From Acidobacteriaceae bacterium (GTDB lineage: Bacteria > Acidobacteriota > Terriglobia > Terriglobales > Acidobacteriaceae), in NCBI GenBank assembly GCA_003154055.1, contig PMCH01000187.1:10168-28917 (forward strand): a stretch of DNA of 18,750 nucleotides, in the 5' to 3' direction. Within the stretch, counting starts at the first letter, position 1; the number at the start of each line of letters is the position of its first letter. The notes beneath the pieces were generated by a model. The model was not told the DNA's origin and searched no databases. It saw only the letters and a program-made list of their open reading frames with translations. Below, piece by piece: positions 7,530 through 14,732 of the stretch. A program made the translations under genes and the position numbers.

Positions 7530-8218
7530 ATAAGGCCTTCCCCATCTTCGGCGTCCTGACCGCGATCCTGCTGAGCTATGCGCTTTACATGGCGCTGGTC
7601 GGAGCGCCCACCGAACAGACCATGGGCGACGTGCAGCGCATTTTTTACTACCACGTGCCTTCCGCCTGGACCGCGTTCATCCTGTTCACCATCAATTTCG
7701 TGGCCTCCATCGTGTACCTTGCCCGGCGCAACCCCAAGGCGGACATGGTCGCCCTGGTGAGTGCCGAAGTCGGCGTGGTTTTCTGCACCATCGTTCTGGT
7801 CACCGGCCCCATCTGGGCGCGTCCGGTTTGGGGCATCTGGTGGACCTGGGACATGCGCCTCACCTCGACCCTGGTGCTATGGCTCATCTACCTGAGCTAC
7901 CTGATGCTGCGGCGCTATTCGGCCAGCGGGCAAACGCCCCTGCTGGCAGCCGCTCTGGCGGTTCTCGGCGCGCTGTGTGTGCCTTTTGTCTATTTCTCGA
8001 TCTGGTTCTTCCGGACGCAGCACCCGCAGCCGGTCATGGGTGGCGGCGGGTCGATTGACCCCCGCATGCTGCACGTCCTTCTCATCAACTGGCTGGCGTT
8101 TTCCTGCTTTGCTTTTCTCGTCTGCTGGTCGCGCTATCGCCTGGAAAAGATCCAGCGCGACGTGGAAGAAGCCCAGGCCATGGAATCCCTGATGGAAGAT
8201 CCCGGGAGTCGCCGATGA
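7526..8218 (+). CDS. ccmC: Heme handling / export protein CcmC
   Basis: CcmC is a membrane protein of the heme-handling family that positions heme for attachment to CcmE. It has 230 residues and six predicted membrane segments. The Trp-rich periplasmic motif WGIWWTWD is at about 102-109, and the two expected external heme-ligand histidines are at H43 (YYHVPSAW) and H166 (RTQHPQPV). The start at ATG 7526 gives a normal first helix (IFGVLTAILLSYALYMAL), but no Shine-Dalgarno is visible because the codon lies in a tandem repeat. The C-terminal tail (LEKIQRDVEEAQAMESLMEDP) is cytosolic and acidic. The stop overlaps the ccmD start (ATGA at 8215-8218). Confidence 0.93.
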   Translation: MNKAFPIFGVLTAILLSYALYMALVGAPTEQTMGDVQRIFYYHVPSAWTAFILFTINFVASIVYLARRNPKADMVALVSAEVGVVFCTIVLVTGPIWARPVWGIWWTWDMRLTSTLVLWLIYLSYLMLRRYSASGQTPLLAAALAVLGALCVPFVYFSIWFFRTQHPQPVMGGGGSIDPRMLHVLLINWLAFSCFAFLVCWSRYRLEKIQRDVEEAQAMESLMEDPGSRR

Positions 8219-8343
8219 GCGGCAACGGATATCTTTTTGCCGCCTATGCCGCCGCCTGGATCATCCACATCGCCTACCTCTCCACGCTGGTGTCTCGCTA
8301 TTCGAAATTGAAGCGGGAAATTGAAGATCTAAAAAAGAAGTAG
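8215..8343 (+). CDS. ccmD: CcmD-like small membrane protein
   Basis: This 42-residue protein has one membrane helix (YLFAAYAAAWIIHIAYLSTLV) followed by a basic, helical cytosolic tail (SRYSKLKREIEDLKKK). Size, topology and position directly after ccmC match CcmD, which is needed to release holo-CcmE from the CcmABC complex. The start ATG overlaps the ccmC stop by ATGA, so expression is translationally coupled. CcmD sequences are poorly conserved, so the call rests on topology and context. ccmF, ccmG and ccmH are not in the window. Confidence 0.85.
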   Translation: MSGNGYLFAAYAAAWIIHIAYLSTLVSRYSKLKREIEDLKKK

Positions 8344-8346
8344 GGT

Positions 8347-8362
8347 ACGCGGCTTGCCGCGT
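8347..8362. repeat. Short hairpin after ccmD (ACGCGGC-TT-GCCGCGT)
   Basis: Perfect 7-bp arms with a 2-nt spacer begin 4 nt after the ccmD stop. The core GCGGCTTGCCGC recurs at 16751-16762 after the flotillin gene. No T run follows, so it is a repeat element rather than a classic terminator, though it could stabilise the ccm transcript end. Confidence 0.5.
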
Positions 8363-8397
8363 CTGCCCAGAATATCCTCCGCTTTGACATCTTCGGA

Positions 8398-8426
8398 TTG
8401 ACAAGTGTTAAGCTACAGGCTACAGT
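8398..8426 (+). promoter_or_regulatory. higBA promoter, probably leaderless, with tandem GCTACAG
   Basis: Consensus TTGACA (8398-8403), a 17-bp spacer and TACAGT (8421-8426) predict a start about 7 nt on, at or next to the higB GTG (8433). Two perfect tandem heptamers GCTACAG (8412-8418, 8419-8425) overlap the -10 and could be an operator for HigA autorepression, which is known for this family. A second TTGACA at 8384-8389 lacks a good partner. Confidence 0.5.
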
Positions 8427-8432
8427 TGAATT

Positions 8433-8726
8433 GTGCAAATCCGGAACTTCGCTCACAAGGGACTGAAGAAGCTCTATGCGGAGGACAGCGCAAAGGGCGT
8501 TCCGGCCGATGCAGCCGACAAGCTCCGCAAGATGTTCGCGTTTCTGGATGACATGGAGGACGCGGAGGAATTGCGTGCCCTGTCTGCGTGGAGGGTGCAC
8601 ACACTGACCGGCAACCGCCACGGAACGTGGAGCCTCAGCGTAACCCGCAACCGGCGTTTGACGTTCCGAATCGACATCGCGGCGGAGGACGAAATCTGCG
8701 ACGTGAACCTGGAAGACTACCACTAG
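8433..8726 (+). CDS. higB: HigB-type toxin (RelE superfamily mRNA interferase)
   Basis: The 97-residue protein is a toxin of the RelE/HigB fold; relatives cleave mRNA on the ribosome. The start MQIRNFAHKGLKKLY matches the HigB start (I-R-x-F-x-H-K-G-L). The body reads ADAADKLRKMFAFLDDMEDAEEL, then WRVHTLTGNRHGTWSLSVTRNRRLTFRI and ends DVNLEDYH, the family's catalytic C-terminal region with the conserved WS-(x)4-N-R-R core and terminal YH. The start is GTG with no Shine-Dalgarno, consistent with a leaderless mRNA. The toxin gene precedes the antitoxin by 17 bp, the usual higBA order. Confidence 0.9.
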   Translation: MQIRNFAHKGLKKLYAEDSAKGVPADAADKLRKMFAFLDDMEDAEELRALSAWRVHTLTGNRHGTWSLSVTRNRRLTFRIDIAAEDEICDVNLEDYH

Positions 8727-8743
8727 AGTAGTGAGGGGATACC

Positions 8744-9046
8744 ATGCCCATGAAGAACCCGCCCCACCCTGGAGACTTCATCCGGACGGAAATCATTCAG
8801 CCTGCTGGCTTGTCGGTTACGGCAGCGGCTGCGGCGCTTCGAGTCTCCCGGCCCGCACTTTCAAGCCTCCTCAACGGCAAAGCCGATCTGTCCGGGGACA
8901 TGGCGCTTCGCATGGAAAAAGCCTTCGGAGTAAAGATGGACACCCTCATGAGGATGCAGGCTTCCTACGACATAGCCCAAACCCGGAAGCGTGAGAAGCG
9001 GATTCAGGTCAGGCGAGTGCAGCCACTGATCGACATCCACGTCTGA
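8744..9046 (+). CDS. higA: HigA-type antitoxin, XRE family DNA-binding protein
   Basis: The 100-residue antitoxin starts MPMKNPPHPGDFIRTEIIQPAGLSV, the hallmark HigA opening (hPGexLre..i.p.gls). A helix-turn-helix follows at about 25-48 (VTAAAAALRVSRPALSSLLNGKADLS), then a dimerisation helix (MALRMEKAFGVKMDTLMRMQASYDIAQ). The C-terminal tail is basic (RKREKRIQVRRV). AGGGG lies 6 nt before the ATG at 8744, so the antitoxin has a better ribosome site than the leaderless toxin and should be made in excess. HigA proteins neutralise HigB and repress their own promoter. Confidence 0.9.
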   Translation: MPMKNPPHPGDFIRTEIIQPAGLSVTAAAAALRVSRPALSSLLNGKADLSGDMALRMEKAFGVKMDTLMRMQASYDIAQTRKREKRIQVRRVQPLIDIHV

Positions 9047-9171
9047 TGTCCCTCGAGATAGGCCTGCCTGGAAGCTCTTGTCGGAGGAAACCTGACAACT
9101 GAGGTCTTCGTAGCAACCAAAATTCCCTCGTCCGCTTCTCACTAAAGCGGTCCTAAAACTCCCAGCTCGGC

Positions 9172-9199
9172 TTGACAGCGTATCTCCCGGATGTAAAAG
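9172..9199 (+). promoter_or_regulatory. Candidate promoter for the SBBP-repeat protein
   Basis: TTGACA (9172-9177) is consensus; the best -10 is TAAAAG (9194-9199) at 16 bp, matching 4 of 6. It would give a leader of about 120 nt to the GTG at 9328. The rest of 9047-9327 shows no gene or clear hairpin. Confidence 0.3.
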
Positions 9200-9327
9200 T
9201 AATTGTTTGCTTTAACCCCAGTTCTGGTGACAGGTACGCATCCGCTTCCTGAGGGCGTCAAGCCACTGCGGTGTTTGTGTGCCGATCTTCTTTTCACTCC
9301 ATGAAATTGGGTAACCGGAGGAGCTTC

Positions 9328-12300
9328 GTGAATCGGAATTACCATGTTTCGGAGATAGGTTCAGTGACAGGTCGTCGGATGAAATCCGCTTTTGTGGCGC
9401 TCACGCTCATTGCCGTGATCGGCCCCGCGCTTTATCTAGCGTCCGCGGGGCGCCAGGCCACCGCCAGGCGTGCCTCGGCCTCCGCTCGCCCACCGGTTTT
9501 GTCGGTATCCCTCCCTCTATTCTTCGAGGTCAACCAGGGACAGACCGATTCCCGCGTCAAGTTCATGGCCCGCGGCCATGGCTACGGACTTTTCCTCACG
9601 GCGGACGAAGCGGTGCTGGAACTGCAGCGCTCAGCCGTCAGCCATCAGCCGTCAGCCAATAGCGTGATTCGCATGCGCCTTGCGGGAGCCAACACCGCTC
9701 CTCGTGTTTCCGGCGCCCAACTTCTCCCCGGCAAGAGCAATTACTTCATCGGCAACGATCCCAAAAAGTGGCGCCACAATGTGCCGCAGTTCGCGCGGGT
9801 CGAATACTCGAATGTCTACCCCGGGGTGGACCTGGCCTACTACGGGCGCCAGGGACAGCTCGAATACGACTTCCGCGTCGCTCCCGGCGCCGATCCCGGC
9901 CGCATTGCGATGGATTTTGAAGGCGCTGCCGCCCACCTCGATTCGGGCGATCTCGTGCTCTCCACCGGCCAGGGCGATATCCGCTTCCACGCGCCGAGTG
10001 TGTATCAGGCCAATGGCAACCTGCAGCAATCCGTTGACGGACGCTTTCACCAACTCGCCGGCAACCGTATCGGATTTGAAGTCGGCCCCTACGACCACAG
10101 CCGCGAACTCGTTATTGACCCGGTCCTCAGCTATTCGACGTACCTGGGCGGAACTGGTGTTGAGCGCCTGACGCACGTCGCAGCAGACTCCGGCTTGAAC
10201 ATGTATGTCGCGGGCTCCACCACTTCGGCGGACTTCCCTGGGGTCTCTGGCACTTTCCAGACCAGCAACCATGGGACGGATGACATTTTCATTGCGAAGA
10301 TCGACGCGACGGGTTCAACGCTGGTCTACGCCACGTATTTGGGCGGCTCGCAGACTGAGCTTCTGGCGGGAGTTGCGGTTGATTCGGGCACCGGAGACGT
10401 GTACGTGGCGGGAACTACCTTTTCAAACGACTTCCCGACCAGCACCAATGCCTTCCAGACTTCACCTCCGGTTACGGGAACCCATGGATTCTTGAGCAGG
10501 CTGGATGCGAACGCCATCAACCTGCTTTATTCCACTTACCTGGCGGGCACCAATGCGGCAGCGAATGCGGTCGACCAGGTCACCGGGTTGGCAATCGACG
10601 GGCGCAACAACGCCTTTGTCACCGGAAACACGACCTCCACGGACGCGGCTACCGGCTTCCCCGCAACCACCACCGGATATCAAACGACTTCGCTGGCCAC
10701 CACCCAGTTTTTTGCCAGCAAGATCAATACAGCCGGCACCGGCGCGACCAGCATGCTGTATTCGACGTACTTCGGCGGCCAGAATCCCGCCGGAGCGACC
10801 GCCACGGACGGTGGGATTGCGATCGACGCCAGCGGCAACATGTACATCACCGGCACCACGAATTTCATTTTTGATCCGACTGCCGTCACCAACGATCCGA
10901 GAACCAATTTCCCGATCCTGAATGCGCAGCAGGCGTGCCTTAATGAGCCGCCGTCGGTCACGGCGTGCAACATCGCTCTGACCGGCGCCACCGACGCGTT
11001 CGTGGCGAAGATCAACCCCAACCGGCCCAATGGCGCCGGGTTGCTGTACTCGACGTATCTGGGCGGCAGTGATAACGACACCGGACTCGCTATTGCCGTG
11101 GACAACGCCAACGATGCCTACGTCACGGGCGAAACTTTCTCGTCCGATTGGAGTGTCCACGTCAATAACAACCTCGGGGGCGGAGACGCGTTCATCGCGA
11201 AGATCACCAATCCAACCGGGACCAACACGATCTTCCCGCTGACCTTCTTTACGTTCATCGGAGGCACCGGTGAAGACATCGGCCGCGCCATCGCGGCAGA
11301 TTCCGTTCAAGCGGCCCACGTCACCGGGTCGACCAGTTCCGGCGACCTGGTGACCACGAATCCTTTCCAGGGATATGGCGGAACGAACGATGCATTCGCC
11401 GCCCTGATCCCGACCAGCGGAGCGGCTGGCAAATATGTCACCTTCCTGGGCGGGAGCGCGTTCGATCAAGGGACCGGGATTGCGCTCGACCCCAATCGGG
11501 ATAGCAGCCCGACCTTCATTGCGGGTGAAACACAATCGTCGTCGGATTTTCCCAAGGTCAATGCACTTCAGGCGAACCAGCGAGGCACGCAGGACGCGTT
11601 TGTGAGCGTGATCGGCAGCAGCAGCACTTTCGTCTACGCTGCCAATTCGCCCACCGCCAGCCCCAGCCCGGCAAGCGTAGGGAACCCGGTCACATTCACC
11701 TTCATCTTCACCAACACCGGACCCGATCCGGCCAGCAACGTAGTCTTCAACGGTTCGTACCCAGCCTCGGGCGTGACTTTCACTTCCGCCAGCGCTTCGC
11801 CGGGCGGCACCTGTCAAAATCCCGCGAGCGGCAAGGTGACGTGCGCGATTGGAGCGGTTCCGGCCAGTTCCAATGCCACCGTCACCGTCGTCCTGACTCC
11901 CACGGTCGGAACGACTTCTCTCTCGGTCGCCCCAACCTTGAGCGCGAACGGCGGCGCATTCGTTCCGTTCGCTTCCGCGACCGTGGCGGTCAACGACTTC
12001 AGCATCAGGAACCCGCCGCCGTCGCCGGCGTCAGTTACCATTACGGCGGGTCAGAGCACCAGCTTCGTGGTCACGCTCACCCCGGTCGGGGCGTACACCA
12101 GCACCATTTCCATGAGTAACAGCACGCTGCCGACGGCCAGCTCCGGAACGTTCACCAGCCCCACCATCACACTCAACGGGAGCGCTTCCCAGACCACGAC
12201 CCTGAACATCGCGACCACGGCGCGTCCGGTGGTCACTGGGAGCCTGTTCCACGATGGGCCGATCTATGCTACCTGGCTGCCGGTCGGAGGATTGAGCTTG

Positions 12301-12522
12301 GTCGGCCTCGGTGTCGGCGCCGGCATCCGCCGCCGCCGCTGGCTGGCGGGAGCCTTGCTTGGACTGGTGGCGGGCATCATCCTGCTGCAACCGGCGTGCG
12401 GAAGCAGCAACAGCACAACGACGACTACCGGGGGTACGCCCGCGGGTACCTACACCATCACCATCACGGGTTCCTCGGGATCGGTTTCGCACAATGCCCC
12501 GGTCACACTGATCGTCCAGTAG
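9328..12522 (+). CDS. SBBP-repeat secreted surface protein with C-terminal anchor
   Basis: The start is GTG 9328, set by GGAGGAG at 9317-9323; ATG 9380 (MKSAFVALTLIAVIG) is a possible alternative. The 1064-residue protein has a signal peptide (AFVALTLIAVIGPALYLASAG) and an N-terminal DUF7948-type domain (LPLFFEVNQGQTDSRVKFMA to ELVIDPVLSYSTYLGG). About seven SBBP beta-propeller repeats of YSTYLGG...AVD...YVTG form follow. A DUF11-like Ig module comes next (SPASVGNPVTFTFIFTNTGPDP), then a second Ig-like region, then a hydrophobic Gly-rich segment with RRRR and LLQPACGSS. It ends in a Thr-rich PAGTYTITITGSSGSV tail. The family is abundant in acidobacteria, and export to the cell surface is inferred. 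A terminator follows directly. Confidence 0.9.
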   Translation: MNRNYHVSEIGSVTGRRMKSAFVALTLIAVIGPALYLASAGRQATARRASASARPPVLSVSLPLFFEVNQGQTDSRVKFMARGHGYGLFLTADEAVLELQRSAVSHQPSANSVIRMRLAGANTAPRVSGAQLLPGKSNYFIGNDPKKWRHNVPQFARVEYSNVYPGVDLAYYGRQGQLEYDFRVAPGADPGRIAMDFEGAAAHLDSGDLVLSTGQGDIRFHAPSVYQANGNLQQSVDGRFHQLAGNRIGFEVGPYDHSRELVIDPVLSYSTYLGGTGVERLTHVAADSGLNMYVAGSTTSADFPGVSGTFQTSNHGTDDIFIAKIDATGSTLVYATYLGGSQTELLAGVAVDSGTGDVYVAGTTFSNDFPTSTNAFQTSPPVTGTHGFLSRLDANAINLLYSTYLAGTNAAANAVDQVTGLAIDGRNNAFVTGNTTSTDAATGFPATTTGYQTTSLATTQFFASKINTAGTGATSMLYSTYFGGQNPAGATATDGGIAIDASGNMYITGTTNFIFDPTAVTNDPRTNFPILNAQQACLNEPPSVTACNIALTGATDAFVAKINPNRPNGAGLLYSTYLGGSDNDTGLAIAVDNANDAYVTGETFSSDWSVHVNNNLGGGDAFIAKITNPTGTNTIFPLTFFTFIGGTGEDIGRAIAADSVQAAHVTGSTSSGDLVTTNPFQGYGGTNDAFAALIPTSGAAGKYVTFLGGSAFDQGTGIALDPNRDSSPTFIAGETQSSSDFPKVNALQANQRGTQDAFVSVIGSSSTFVYAANSPTASPSPASVGNPVTFTFIFTNTGPDPASNVVFNGSYPASGVTFTSASASPGGTCQNPASGKVTCAIGAVPASSNATVTVVLTPTVGTTSLSVAPTLSANGGAFVPFASATVAVNDFSIRNPPPSPASVTITAGQSTSFVVTLTPVGAYTSTISMSNSTLPTASSGTFTSPTITLNGSASQTTTLNIATTARPVVTGSLFHDGPIYATWLPVGGLSLVGLGVGAGIRRRRWLAGALLGLVAGIILLQPACGSSNSTTTTTGGTPAGTYTITITGSSGSVSHNAPVTLIVQ
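9631..9658 (+). repeat. Four tandem heptamers TCAGCCR inside the SBBP gene
   Basis: TCAGCCG, TCAGCCA, TCAGCCG, TCAGCCA run without interruption, translated as SAVSHQPSA between the beta strands AVLELQR and VIRMRLAG. Because 28 is not a multiple of 3 the repeat is read in shifting frames. It sits in a linker of the DUF7948 domain and looks like an intergenic-type repeat captured in coding sequence. Confidence 0.75.
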
Positions 12523-12558
12523 ATAACGATCGTGCAGTAAATAGATTGGTTTCCCCAC

Positions 12559-12588
12559 AAAAAGCCTCCGGTCTCCGGAGGCTTTTTT
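12559..12588 (+). terminator. Rho-independent terminator after the SBBP-repeat gene
   Basis: AAAAAGCCTCCGG (12559-12571) pairs with CCGGAGGCTTTTT (12575-12587) around a 3-nt loop and ends in six T. The A run on the left arm makes it able to work on both strands. It starts 37 nt after the stop codon. Confidence 0.93.
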
Positions 12589-12786
12589 GCGTATTTATTT
12601 CGGACAATGCCCGGTTTGCTGCCCCCCATTCCCCTTCGTAATGCCCAATTACCGAAGAGCCTTTGCCTTCCCCCCTCCGGTGCCCCAACATCGGCTGTAG
12701 TGACGTTTTCCTCCCCTGGCGCAGCCCCGCGCAGTCGCCCATGCCAGCCCGGTCCCGCGATCGGGAATGAGAAAGGGGAAATCACG

Positions 12787-13308
12787 ATGTACACCGCAAA
12801 CAAGAAAATATTTCTGGCTGCCGTCCTCTGCGCGCTGGCCGTGCCCGCTCTACCCCAGAACACCGCTCGGAACAACGACCCGGGCAGCGCCGTTGTGGCG
12901 CCGGGCCCACGTCAGACTGAGGGCGAGGCCGCCAACCTGGAAAAGAAGGAGACCGGCGTGGATACGGAAGCGCTACCAGTGCGCCACGACCATGCTGGCA
13001 AGCGCCCCGCAGCCAGCGCGCACAATCCCCGCCTCGCCGCTACTCATTCGATTCATCCGAAGGCCGCCGTCGTTCAGCGAGCCGCCACCCCGCAGCACGG
13101 CACTGCCAAACTCCAGACCAGTCAACTGACCTCGGGCCGATCCGCCAAACTCCAGACCAGGCAGACGACGCTCCATCGCGCAGTCGACCCGGACCGCGAG
13201 GAAGACGGCGGGCAGCTCTCAGCGGGAGAAGAAACCAAAGTCAACCACCAGCAGAACAAGCCCTCGAACGAAATCCATCAGAAGAAGCACAACGCCCGCA
13301 TGTTCTAG
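12787..13308 (+). CDS. Small secreted basic low-complexity protein
   Basis: The ATG at 12787 has AAAGGGG about 9 nt upstream and gives 173 residues. Residues 1-23 form a signal peptide (KKIFLAAVLCALAVPALPQ). The mature part is hydrophilic, rich in Ala, Thr, Gln, His and Arg/Lys, with no predicted core and one internal duplication (TAKLQTSQLT and SAKLQTRQTT, about 118-137). The C-terminal third is highly polar (EETKVNHQQNKPSNEIHQKKHNARMF). No family is recognised; it may be a disordered periplasmic or envelope protein. The frame is open upstream to 12607, but that part precedes the signal peptide. The leader 12590-12786 shows no clear promoter or structure. Confidence 0.6.
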   Translation: MYTANKKIFLAAVLCALAVPALPQNTARNNDPGSAVVAPGPRQTEGEAANLEKKETGVDTEALPVRHDHAGKRPAASAHNPRLAATHSIHPKAAVVQRAATPQHGTAKLQTSQLTSGRSAKLQTRQTTLHRAVDPDREEDGGQLSAGEETKVNHQQNKPSNEIHQKKHNARMF

Positions 13309-13390
13309 CGTGTCCGCGTAGGGCGGGCACTCCAGTCCGCCGCGCTGCCAGGATTGCAAACCAGAGTCCCTCCGCGCCCTTACCGCCACA

Positions 13391-13438
13391 CTCTGCGTCC
13401 TCTGCGGTCAAGAGCTCTTAACCGCCGAGCACGCTGAG
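13391..13438. repeat. 48-bp imperfect palindrome
   Basis: The element is centred on AAGAGCTCTT (13410-13419), with arms CTCTGCGTCCTCTGCGG and its imperfect complement CCGCCGAGCACGCTGAG. Arms match at 20 of 24 pairs. It resembles a repeat word (ctgcgtcctctgcggt) widespread between genes in many bacteria. It sits alone in the 242-bp gap between the small secreted protein and the XRE gene; no T run. Confidence 0.6.
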
Positions 13439-13505
13439 AAAACGCGGGGAACGCAGAGAATCTGTCCCCCTGCGTAACTCATTCCACCCACGGCAAATCC
13501 AGTTC

Positions 13506-13552
13506 TTGACACATATCGCATATTGGAATATTGTAATTGCGATCTGGAATAT
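13506..13552 (+). promoter_or_regulatory. Promoter and operator-like repeats of the XRE-membrane locus
   Basis: TTGACA (13506-13511), 17 bp, then TATTGT (13529-13534) predict a start near 13541, about 10 nt before the ATG. Within it, ATCGCA (13515-13520) and TGCGAT (13538-13543) form an inverted repeat, and TGGAATAT occurs at 13524-13531 and 13545-13552, exactly 21 bp (two helical turns) apart. These are plausible binding sites for the XRE protein itself. Confidence 0.5.
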
Positions 13553-14054
13553 GACGCTGGCCGAAAAAATCCGCTACCTGCGCGAGGTGGAAGGCTCCTT
13601 GCGCGGCATGAACCGCCCCATGACCCAGCAGGAATTAATGAAGGCGATTCGCGCGGAGACGGGCAAGTCGATCAGCCAGTCGTATCTTTCGCAGATCGAA
13701 GGCGGCAAGCGGCCGCATATGACGCAATCCACGCGCACGCTGTTGGCGAAGTTTTTCAAGGTGCACCCCGGCTTCCTGGTCGATGACCCCGAGGGCTACC
13801 ACACGGAACTCGTCTCCGACCTGCGCACCACCGAGGGCCAGCTCGATGTATGGCTGCTGCAAGGCTCGGAGCGCTTCGCCTGCGATCACGAGGTCAGCGA
13901 AGTTCTGATCAAGCTGGCGCGGGAGAAAGACACCCGGCGCTGCGTGCTGCTGCTGGGCGAGATCCTGAACACGCCGGGCTTGGCAGACCGGTTGTTCGAA
14001 GCGTTGCGCCCGGAAACCGCGCCACTCCATGGGCGTGAAGGGAGGCGGCTATGA
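13551..14054 (+). CDS. XRE-family transcriptional regulator
   Basis: The start ATG 13551 gives 167 residues (MTLAEKIRYLREVEG). A helix-turn-helix spans about residues 20-75: PMTQQELMKAI, then ISQSYLSQIEGGKRPHMTQSTRTLLAKFFKVHPGFLV. The IEGGKR recognition-helix end is typical of XRE repressors. The C-terminal part (about 80-155) is helical, with LDVWLLQGSERFACDHEVSEVLIKLAREKD, and may be a dimerisation or signal-sensing domain; no ligand motif is seen. The stop overlaps the next start (ATGA at 14051-14054), coupling it to the NfeD-like gene. It is therefore the likely local regulator of the downstream flotillin/PspA genes. The 45 upstream in-frame nucleotides are the promoter, not protein. Confidence 0.85.
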   Translation: MTLAEKIRYLREVEGSLRGMNRPMTQQELMKAIRAETGKSISQSYLSQIEGGKRPHMTQSTRTLLAKFFKVHPGFLVDDPEGYHTELVSDLRTTEGQLDVWLLQGSERFACDHEVSEVLIKLAREKDTRRCVLLLGEILNTPGLADRLFEALRPETAPLHGREGRRL

Positions 14055-14692
14055 CCTGGTCGGATTTCTACCTGATCTGTTTCGCCATTGGCTTTCTGTT
14101 GAGCTTCATCTCGTTCCTCTCCGGAGGTCTGCGCTGGCACTTGCACATCCCGCACACCCTGCACTTCGGAGGCGGCCATCTGCCCGTCGGCCACGCGCCG
14201 GTCGGACACGCAACTGGCGCTGCCCCAGGACAGACGTCCGGAACACCCGGAGCGCAAGGCCTGCACGTCGCGCAAGTTTCGCCCTTCAACTTCATCACGC
14301 TGACTGCGTTTCTCGCCTGGTTCGGAGGGACCGGCTACCTGATCACGCGCTTCTCCGGGATATGGCTTCTGCTCGGCCTGTTGATCGCCGTCGCTGCCGG
14401 ACTGGCGGGCGCGACCGTGGTCTTTCTGTTTCTCACCCGCGTGCTGATGTCGCGCGAGGAGACGATGGATCCCGCCGACTACGAAATGGTCGGCGTGCTG
14501 GGCAGGCTTTCCAACCCGATTCGCGAAGGCGGCACCGGCGAAATCATTTACTCGCAGGCCGGCACGCGCCGCACCTGCGGAGCCCGCAGCGAGAATGGCG
14601 GCGCGCTCGAGAAGGGCGCTGAAGTGGTGGTCACGCGCTATGAGAAGGGCATCGCCTACGTCCAGCGATGGGAGGAGATGGCAAACGAGTAG
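14051..14692 (+). CDS. NfeD-like membrane protein with C-terminal OB-fold
   Basis: The 213-residue protein has three membrane segments: about 5-25 (DFYLICFAIGFLLSFISFLSGG), 80-100 (FITLTAFLAWFGGTGYLITRF) and 104-133 (WLLLGLLIAVAAGLAGATVVFLF). A His/Gly/Pro-rich loop (HFGGGHLPVGHAPVGHATG) lies between the first two and could bind metal. The C-terminal 70 residues (GVLGRLSNPIREGGTGEIIYSQAG...GAEVVVTRYEKGIAYVQRWEE) form an OB-fold of the NfeD/YuaF type. In Bacillus, YuaF is encoded with flotillin FloT and colocalises with it; the same pairing is seen here. The start overlaps the XRE stop. Family assignment rests on topology, the OB pattern and the neighbour. Confidence 0.75.
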   Translation: MTWSDFYLICFAIGFLLSFISFLSGGLRWHLHIPHTLHFGGGHLPVGHAPVGHATGAAPGQTSGTPGAQGLHVAQVSPFNFITLTAFLAWFGGTGYLITRFSGIWLLLGLLIAVAAGLAGATVVFLFLTRVLMSREETMDPADYEMVGVLGRLSNPIREGGTGEIIYSQAGTRRTCGARSENGGALEKGAEVVVTRYEKGIAYVQRWEEMANE

Positions 14693-14732
14693 CGGGCGCG
14701 TTGGAGTGACACTCAGTCGTTTGGGGTTGAAT

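Noticed and set aside
10462..11817. Long open frame on the minus strand opposite the SBBP gene (451 codons)
   Set aside because: It is antisense to a well-supported gene, has no recognisable domain, and its length follows from GC-rich codon structure.
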